From: Globobulimina sp.
Lineage: Eukaryota > Foraminifera > Rotaliida
DNA length: 6,376 nt
NCBI GenBank assembly: GCA_003354225.1
Contig: PIVH01000298.1
Coordinates: forward strand, 1-6,376
Direction: 5' to 3'
Part shown: positions 1 to 5,058 of the stretch, piece by piece
How the letters are laid out: each line of letters starts with the position of its first letter
How positions within the stretch are numbered: position 1 is the first letter of the stretch
The notes under the pieces: model-generated
What the model was told of the DNA's origin: nothing
The model's input: only the letters and a program-made list of their open reading frames with translations
The model's database searches: none
Program-made: the position numbers and the translations under genes

Positions 1-106
1 CTTCGGGGTAATTTGTTAGTATCTCGCGGATACGTCGACAGAGATCTACTTTTTGGCCAAAATCATCATCCCATAATCCTGTTTTAGCTTCACTCGGCGA
101 CGCCAT
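1..106 (-). CDS. Sacsin-like protein, N-terminal fragment (partial)
   Basis: Reading the minus strand from the ATG at 106-104 gives 35 codons without a stop up to the window edge. It starts MASPSEAKTGLWDDDFGQ and continues KVDLCRRIREILTNYPE. The pattern FGQ - about five residues - RI(R/K)xIL - about three residues - YP(E/D) is the characteristic opening of the sacsin-type HSP90-like ATPase domain, where it precedes the conserved KELIQNADDA helix, which here would lie outside the window. Sacsin-family proteins are large co-chaperone-like ATPases. Only the start is visible, so ATP-binding residues and total length cannot be judged. The gene is divergent from the XK-related gene, with start codons 38 bp apart. 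Family assignment is from recalled motif similarity on 35 residues. Confidence 0.62.
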   Translation of the reverse strand, partial: MASPSEAKTGLWDDDFGQKVDLCRRIREILTNYPE

Positions 107-144
107 TATTAGCTTACTGCACTACACTTGTTTTTTTTTTATGT
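107..144. promoter_or_regulatory. 38-bp divergent intergenic region (putative bidirectional promoter)
   Basis: Only 38 bp separate the start codons of the sacsin-like gene (minus, 106) and the XK-related gene (plus, 145). Any promoter must be shared or overlap the coding sequence. The spacer contains a run of ten T at 131-140. An ATG at 141 opens a five-codon frame (ATG TAT GGC ACG TAG, 141-155) that overlaps the XK-related ATG at 145 in another frame, so a transcript starting upstream would meet this minimal upstream ORF first. No TATA-like element stands out. Confidence 0.45.
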
Positions 145-2146
145 ATGGCACGTAGTAGCATAATCACTCTCATTTATATCAGTGTACAATTGCTGATTGC
201 GCTCTTTGTATCAATCATTGGAGCTGTGCACGTTCGTCGATGTATCAATGCATTAAAAGAATTGAAAGATCAGGTTGAATTACAAATAGGTATATAGCTG
301 AAAAATATATATACCTCTTCTTCACTTTTTTTTGATTCACGTAAGATCCAAGAAAAGATGATGTCTCCCCGGCGAATAATGCCATTCAATCAGACATAGA
401 TAACCCAAATAAACAAAAACAGAAAGGATTTTTTGAATTATGGGCAAGAACCGTGTGGAAAATGAGAGGAGTTTATGCTAGTTTCGCGGTTCATTCGTTT
501 GATGTATTGACTGATATAATAGTAATTATACAATGGTTGCAAGCACCTGATATTGATGGCGACCATATTGATCCTCAAATAAATAGCCACAGTCGATATA
601 ATTTTGGAAAATACTAAAACAAAAATTCCGGAATAGGCCATTATGCAATAAAAAACGTTGTGTGCTGCAATTTTTTGATTTGTTAATTTTCGTAGAAATA
701 TATGAATCACATCGAAGAATTATATCGCAGATAAAAAGCAAAAATGTTAAATCCAAAGCAACAGCGATTGAATCAACTTTATCGTTTAAATATATTCGTA
801 ATTTTGAAGCTGTATTCGAGTCTATTCCTCAGTCCATTTTACAGTTGATTTATGTGATAAGAACTGGAACAACAGGAACTGACTTGGGAATATTTGTAAT
901 ATCAATCATCCAATCCATTGTATCTATGGTTAATTCCATATTAAATAGCGACAATACTGAAATGCAAGAGGCCAAATGGAAAAAATATAAACAGCGATTA
1001 CCTCCGTCACCACAATTTGCAAAACATGCTCTTTCTCGTTTTTCTGAGGTTACGTACCGTATAGGCTTATTATCACTATTTTGGAGTGTATGCGGTGGAT
1101 TGCAGTTTACCATTATGTTGGCTGTAGAGGCATTGTTGATTGTTTCATGCAGAGTGTTTCAGCGAAAGTATGATAATATCCAGTTCAACCCAGATGCGTT
1201 ATTTTTGACAATGAGCATGATTGTCACTATACCATCGGAGGAAGTATACTGGGGATCACAGAGGGCGTGGCCTCGTATATTGCTGGAGCAAGATTGTGAG
1301 TGTTTGTGTGTGGCTGGTTGCTTGGCTGGAAATTTGTTGTGCTGTACTGGTTTGTCAGGATTTATTCAATCATTTTTACAGTTAATAACAAACGGAAATG
1401 CTAAAATTTATTCTATACCGACTGCCAGAATAGGCGTCTCTTTGATGGAATTCATAATTTTAATTATTTGGGCGTTTTTGGGCGACAATGGTGATAGAAA
1501 ACAATTTCTCTTTTCATTCGATCATGGATTAGCAATTGGTATTGCATCGTGTGTGTTTTTTATAGTATATACACAATATAGCTTTTTATTTCCTGATTTC
1601 GCATTGCCGGGGAAAGCCAAATTACAAACTAAATGGGGGTATGCATTTGCAAATGAATTAACAGAGTTAAAACGAGTTAGAATTCCTTTGAATGTCATGC
1701 CGTATCATGCTCCAGTAACATTACTTGAGAAAAGAAAAACATTCTTGACAGTTGTTCAAGATTCTAAAGTTCGAAATAGATTGATTAAAGATGAAAATAT
1801 TAAGGCGAAAATTGTTAAGGACCCACAATTTGAACAATATATTGGAAAATGGTATAACGGCGAGAGTGAGCCAACGCATTATAGTAATTATGATCGAATA
1901 GTGGTTGAACTTAATAAACTCTGTTTAACCACCACAAATTATTTGGAATCATATACTATCAGAAACGTTGCCCAATTTTGGGACCAGCCTCTTATAATTA
2001 ATGTTCATCCAGCAACTGCAGCTGTGTTTGCTTTGGCGAATGAGCATTTTGAAATTGTTACATGGCTAGAAAAGCAAGGAGCTGTTTCACATAAAGGAAT
2101 GACCATATCTGATGCTAAGATGGTACTTGGTATGGATACGGATTAA
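145..2146 (+). CDS. XK-related (XKR) multi-pass membrane protein with C-terminal ankyrin-like motif; frame interrupted by an inverted internal segment
   Basis: Exon 1 (145-289) starts MARSSIITLIYISVQLL, a membrane helix. A 56-bp phase-1 intron (290-345) joins it to exon 2 (346 to about 581), which includes FDVLTDIIVIIQWL and the acidic loop DIDGDHIDPQI. The plus frame then hits TAA at 615-617. Coding resumes in another frame at about 641 (NKKRCVLQFFDLLIFVEIYESH) and is open to the TAA at 2144-2146. Family signatures include FEAVFESIPQSILQLIY (803-853) and SEVTYRIGLLSLFWSVCGG, followed by several further hydrophobic helices. The hydrophilic tail contains an ankyrin-like helix pair, ALANEHFEIVTWLEKQGA (about 2030-2083). 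XK-related proteins are integral membrane proteins and some animal members are phospholipid scramblases; the role of protist members is unknown. The family helix expected between the two coding parts is encoded on the opposite strand (see 579-644). The longest intact frame alone (from GTG 662) is not a full gene. Confidence 0.72.
290..345 (+). other. Intron 1 of the XK-related gene (56 bp)
   Basis: The donor is ATAG|GTATAT and the acceptor is CACGTAAG|ATCC, preceded by a run of nine T (326-334). The unspliced frame stops two codons into the intron (GGT ATA TAG). Removing 290-345 joins codon phase 1 (G + AT gives Asp) and continues in frame as QIDPRKDDVSPANN and then KGFFELWARTVWK, as expected for the family. 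Confidence 0.75.
579..644 (-). other. Inverted segment encoding the missing XKR membrane helix on the minus strand
   Basis: On the plus strand this stretch reads NSHSRYNFGKY and then stop. Read on the minus strand from 641 down to 576 it gives MAYSGIF, then VLVFSKIISTVAIYL, a hydrophobic helix of the type (V/I)F(S/Y)KIIS(T/S)(V/I)AIY that XK-related proteins carry between the acidic loop and the LQFFDLL helix. On the plus strand the acidic loop ends (DPQI, to 581) exactly where the inverted piece begins, and NKKRCVLQFFD resumes where it ends. The edges are ATAA (579-582) and TTAT (641-644), a 4-bp inverted repeat. Turning the piece around joins DPQI to MAYSGIF in frame. The far side is still one base out of frame, and the A-run at 650-655 is a natural place for that indel. 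An alternative, larger inversion is bounded by imperfect inverted repeats at 537-546 and 662-670. Confidence 0.68.
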
Positions 2147-2193
2147 ATTCAGAATTATGTATATATAATTACAAAAATATATGTTTTATAAGT

Positions 2194-3911
2194 TTATATG
2201 AAGGTTTTCACTCGTTTGATTTTAACCCAATCTCTAATTTGATCCATGATGCCCTACTTCTGGTATTATAATTGAATAAATATTTGTTTCTGTAATATTT
2301 AAGTTTGTAACACCACCATTCTTCCATGGATCCAATTCGCCGTTTGAGAAAACAATATTACTCACTGAATCTGAGGTAAATGGTAACCATCCACCATACT
2401 CTATTACTTCCCAATCCATTCGTGCTTTAATACCAAATGCATCATAACAACCTTGTACTGTCCTTGTCTCATTCCATGGCGAATACCAAAACATATCAAT
2501 TGGTTCCGCCTCATATCCATTCTGACCACTTATTCCCATAACTCCTGCACATGCTAAATAATACATCAATGTGCTATCCATTTCTGTATCATTATTAGCA
2601 GCAGCATACGGATCAAAACACGTTACATTTCCTGTATAATTATAAAATATATTCGCCACTTCACGCACTGCTGCAAGCAATACCATTTCGTCTGTAATTA
2701 TTTCAGTACTCAAAAACACACACCCTTTACGCATTGGATATGCTGCATTATATAATTATAATTTATATTTGTATGATCTGTACATGTAAAAGTAATATAA
2801 TTCAATCAACTTAACCTGTTAAAAGCCATCACCATTCAACATAGTATAATCAGATGGATATGGATAACTACCCATAGTCATATAACCTAAAGCACTCGAA
2901 ACCCAATCCACTAATTCTGCGCCTTGACTATAATTTTGTGGCACTGAGCATAAATTAAATGCTTTTGCTAAATTATTTCGTCCACTTATTGAGTTTGAAT
3001 AATTCCATATAACACTCCACGAAGAATGAAGATTTTCTGCACAAAAATCATTTTTATTCCCACCCACTTGTTTACAATCATATGTTTCTCCGACAGCGAA
3101 ATAGTTATAATTAACCATTGGATGCTGTCCTACAAAATGTTCGATCGGTGCTGAACCAGCTATACATCCTTCAATCTACAAAACAATTAATACAAAACAA
3201 TTAATATTAATATGACATACTACACATACCCATTGCGGATATTTTATTTGAAACCAAGTACACAATCCTCCGCCATAGCTGCCACCAAATCCAATTACTG
3301 CGGACTCCCAACTGTTCCATTCTGTTTTTAAGTGATTGATTAATGTGGCAAAGTCAGCCATGGCTTGATCAGCTGTTAAATAAATAATATTTTCACTTTG
3401 CATGTCTGCTTCATCTGAGCTCTGCGAAAACCATAATTGCATCAAAGTTATCTGCATTTTCCCACATTAAACCTGTTGCATTGACATCTGTTAATTCCGT
3501 ATATATATAAATATTTTGTTAGTAAACTTTGGTTCGATGCATAATATATGTTTTATAAAACATACATAATTCGACATTTGCTTCAATTCCCGTATAAAAG
3601 AAGACTGTGTTATTTGGTTTCCAATTTTTTCCACCACAAATAAAATATCTTTGTTCATATGTTGTCTGTCCATTTGGTGCAATCGAAGCTAAATTAAAAT
3701 TATCTAAATATTGAGTAAAATATTTTTCTGTACAATTTGATAATAATCCATAACCATTATGTTCTGCGTCAAATGCTGAAAAAAATTTATGTTGTTTTCT
3801 GTCGTTGTCAGATAAATACGGTGTGGCGACCAATTGTGTGGGATTCAGTGGACGTGCATGGAACAATGAAATCATACAAACGCATAGACCAAACAAAAGG
3901 TACGTTACCAT
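2194..3911 (-). CDS. Secreted/lysosomal serine carboxypeptidase, family S28 (Pro-X carboxypeptidase / dipeptidyl peptidase II type), four exons, two frame-breaking deletions
   Basis: Family S28 enzymes cleave next to proline in lysosomes or outside the cell. The chosen start (3911) gives a signal peptide, MVTYLLFGLCVCMISLFHA. Exons are 3911-3566, 3487-3230, 3175-2833 and 2742-2234. Family motifs in order: YFTQYLDNFN, TTYEQRYF, FFYTGIEANVELYVN, GLMWENADNFDAIMVFAE, YLTADQAMADF, GFGGSYGGG (nucleophile Ser at 3280-3278), IAGSAPI, SNIVFSNGELDPW (Asp at 2332-2330) and IIPEVGHH (catalytic His region, 2251-2246). The triad is therefore present. There are many N-glycosylation sequons. Two defects: after FAE (about 3420) the expected HRYYG block is absent and the frame changes; after GHH about 25 residues are absent and the frame stops at 2234-2236, whereas the next frame continues with a family-like end, DQIRDWVKIKRV, to TAA at 2196-2194. 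As it stands the enzyme is probably not made full-length. Confidence 0.8.
2743..2832 (-). other. Intron 3 of the S28 peptidase gene (90 bp)
   Basis: Proposed donor AATG|GTGATG and acceptor ATAATGCAG|CATATCC, phase 1 (G + CA gives Ala). Splicing gives PYPSDYTMLNAYPMRKGC, which fits the family stretch PYPTDFLxPLPAxPVxxGC in spacing. In-frame TAA codons on both sides of the interval force an intron. The stronger-looking donor CAG|GTTAAGT lies beyond an in-frame TAA and is excluded. The donor is atypical compared with the GTATxT of the other introns. Confidence 0.7.
3176..3229 (-). other. Intron 2 of the S28 peptidase gene (54 bp)
   Basis: The donor is CAATGG|GTATGT and the acceptor is GTTTTGTAG|ATTGAAGG, phase 0. 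It joins IKYPQW to IEGCIAGSAPIEHF, matching the family block that follows the nucleophile elbow. Its 3' part contains a tandem 14-bp duplication. Confidence 0.83.
3179..3206. repeat. Tandem 14-bp direct repeat within S28 intron 2
   Basis: The unit caaaacaattaata occurs twice in perfect tandem (3179-3192 and 3193-3206). Without the second copy the intron would be 40 bp. Two identical copies suggest a recent slippage or duplication. Confidence 0.85.
3488..3565 (-). other. Intron 1 of the S28 peptidase gene (78 bp)
   Basis: The donor is GAATTAT|GTATGT and the acceptor is AATTAACAG|ATGTC. A perfect TACTAAC branch-point sequence lies inside. Splicing in phase 1 (T + AT gives Tyr) produces VELYVNATGLMWENA, the expected S28 block, which confirms the junction. 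Confidence 0.85.
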
Positions 3912-3989
3912 TATGTGAAACGAGTTGAAATGATAAAAGTTTTGTGCTTGCAAAACTTTAAAAAAACGTAACAACAAATAAACTTTACA
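3912..3989. promoter_or_regulatory. 78-bp divergent spacer between S28 peptidase and XRCC4, with a 9-bp dyad
   Basis: The two start codons are 78 bp apart and point away from each other. The arms AAAGTTTTG (3936-3944) and CAAAACTTT (3951-3959) are perfect reverse complements separated by TGCTTG. The dyad centre (about 3947) lies within about 3 bp of the middle of the spacer (about 3950). This is the arrangement expected of a symmetric regulator site in a bidirectional promoter. No factor is identified. If XRCC4 starts at 4086 instead, the spacer is 174 bp and the dyad is off-centre. Confidence 0.45.
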
Positions 3990-4853
3990 ATGCAGCATTC
4001 ATTAAAACTAACAGTACAATCCGATAAGAAACAGCGACAACACAACGAAAGTAAGCCACAACAACAACAGAAAGAAGAAAAACAAATGACTTTGCATAAA
4101 TTTACATTGCGACCAGATAACAATGAATATTTTCTCGGAATAAGTCGTATTCCACAACAAAACCCAGAACACAATCTATTTCGAGTTGCAATTATCGATA
4201 AAACAGATTGTTGGATAACAGAAGATAAAACATTCGAACATTATAAAAACAAGTCATTAATTTCTGGACAAGATACCAAACAGTTTCGTAATCATTTAAT
4301 ACATGCATTGACCCGACCGAATGATGACCGCTATGAGATTGAGGAGATATATTTTGATAAAGAACAAGAAAAACATCATAAAGAAATAAAAATATATCAC
4401 ATGGCGGGTGGTCTACGTATACAAATGGCAAAGTTTAAATTTTATGCCGGCAGAAACAATCTTTTTTATTGTTTTGGTAAATTAGCATCAACGCTACGAC
4501 AGAAAATTAGAGAAAATGTACAATTTAATAGTGATAATGTAAATTTTCAAAAACAATACAATGAAACATTGGAGTTAGTAAATGAAGCAATATCTGCTAA
4601 AAGCCAGCAAGAGGAGGAGTTATTAAATAAGTTTGTGTTTGTATTAAATGAGAAAAAGAAACAAATTCGGAGTTTGCAGAGCGAGATAGTACAATTGAAA
4701 GGGAATAGGAATAACAACAAAAATAGAAATAGAAAACGGAAAAGTGATGTTTTGGATGATTGTGATAGTGAGAGCGAGGAAATTGTTGTCCCAAAATGTA
4801 AAAAAAGGAAAATTGCAAAGCAATCAAGAAATAGTGACAGTGATTCGTGTTAG
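3990..4853 (+). CDS. XRCC4: XRCC4, DNA ligase IV partner in non-homologous end joining
   Basis: This is an intact single-exon frame of 287 codons. XRCC4 forms a dimer with a globular head and a long helical stalk that binds DNA ligase IV during non-homologous end joining of double-strand breaks in the nucleus. The strongest evidence is FVFVLNEKKKQIRSL (residues 215-229), which closely matches the recalled stalk signature of animal XRCC4 (FxxVLNEKKxKIRSL). The head spans about residues 33-165 and includes a Trp in DCWITEDK at the expected place. The coiled-coil stalk spans about 166-237. After it come a basic cluster (NRNRKRKSD, a likely nuclear signal), an acidic SESEE stretch resembling the casein-kinase-2 region of animal XRCC4, and a second basic cluster (KCKKRKIAK). 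The tail is shorter than in vertebrates. Residues 1-32 are Gln/Lys-rich and of low complexity; Met33 (4086) sits directly before the head and may be the true start. Confidence 0.85.
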   Translation: MQHSLKLTVQSDKKQRQHNESKPQQQQKEEKQMTLHKFTLRPDNNEYFLGISRIPQQNPEHNLFRVAIIDKTDCWITEDKTFEHYKNKSLISGQDTKQFRNHLIHALTRPNDDRYEIEEIYFDKEQEKHHKEIKIYHMAGGLRIQMAKFKFYAGRNNLFYCFGKLASTLRQKIRENVQFNSDNVNFQKQYNETLELVNEAISAKSQQEEELLNKFVFVLNEKKKQIRSLQSEIVQLKGNRNNNKNRNRKRKSDVLDDCDSESEEIVVPKCKKRKIAKQSRNSDSDSC

Positions 4854-4891
4854 TGGACAATTAGGAGTTTGATATTCATATTATTTAATTA

Positions 4892-4897
4892 AATAAA
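4892..4897 (+). promoter_or_regulatory. Candidate polyadenylation signal AATAAA for XRCC4
   Basis: AATAAA occurs 39 bp after the XRCC4 stop codon in the spacer before the transporter gene. In DNA this AT-rich the hexamer can occur by chance; its position is what makes it plausible. Confidence 0.35.
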
Positions 4898-4901
4898 TAT
4901 C

Positions 4902-4921
4902 TTTGTTCATCCATGAACAAA
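4902..4921. repeat. Perfect 9-bp inverted repeat (hairpin) in the XRCC4-transporter spacer
   Basis: The arms TTTGTTCAT (4902-4910) and ATGAACAAA (4913-4921) are perfect reverse complements separated by CC. The hairpin lies 48 bp after the XRCC4 stop, just past the candidate AATAAA, so it could be a 3' UTR or 3'-end element, or a dyad protein site for the downstream gene. The rest of the 205-bp spacer 4854-5058 holds T-rich tracts and a short upstream ORF but no further gene. Confidence 0.5.
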
Positions 4922-5011
4922 ATATAGCGCACTAGAAAATATATTTTTTGGTCCGATATTTTAATACACCGTTTTTGGGAGAAAAGATTTTTTAAGCGGT
5001 TTTTAATCCAC

Positions 5012-5041
5012 ATGTTTTTCCATCTGTTTTTACCAACTTGA
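5012..5041 (+). other. Short upstream ORF before the transporter start
   Basis: An ATG at 5012 opens a nine-codon frame (MFFHLFLPT) ending in TGA at 5039-5041, 17 bp before the transporter ATG at 5059. If the transcript starts upstream of 5012, this would be met first by scanning ribosomes. The 3' end of this ORF overlaps an inverted repeat CAACTTG (5034-5040) / CAAGTTG (5047-5053) that ends five bases before the start codon. Both could be chance. Confidence 0.3.
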
Positions 5042-5058
5042 CATCGCAAGTTGACGTG

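Noticed and set aside
592-636. A possible 45-bp intron (CACA|GTCGAT ... GGAATAG|GCC) with a TACTAAAAC branch-like site across the inverted segment of the XK-related gene
   Set aside because: The splice gives the wrong phase and runs into a stop within about 17 codons. The donor is unlike the others, and the splice would leave the expected helix missing while it sits on the other strand.
662-664. GTG at 662 as the start of the XK-related protein
   Set aside because: There is clear upstream coding sequence with a proper ATG (145), an intron and family-like helices. 662 is only the first alternative-start codon of the downstream frame.
438-710. Minus-strand open frame of 90 codons over the XK-related gene as an independent gene
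   Set aside because: Only its part at 576-641 looks like protein, and that part is the inverted XKR helix. The rest is the complement of XKR exon sequence.
2147-2193. A transcription terminator or small RNA between the convergent XKR and S28 genes
   Set aside because: The gap is under 90 bp even to the first S28 stop and is plain AT-rich sequence with no convincing structure or AATAAA.
3737-3928. Plus-strand 63-codon frame over S28 exon 1
   Set aside because: It is a shadow of a well-supported signal-peptide exon on the other strand and has no recognisable features.
3912-3998. Upstream ATG at 3998 as start of the S28 peptidase
   Set aside because: It would overlap the XRCC4 start region and put a 29-residue basic/hydrophobic stretch before a standard signal peptide. 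The ATG at 3911 gives the signal peptide directly.
4597-4860. Minus-strand frames opposite XRCC4 (4597-4860, 4192-4431, 3911-4174)
   Set aside because: They are rich in Cys, Phe, Ser and Tyr with no domain, which is the expected shadow of the Lys/Glu/Asn-rich XRCC4 frame.
5038-5040. TTG at 5038 as start of the transporter
   Set aside because: This is a eukaryotic gene, and the first in-frame ATG is at 5059. No ATG lies between the upstream in-frame stop at 4993-4995 and 5059.
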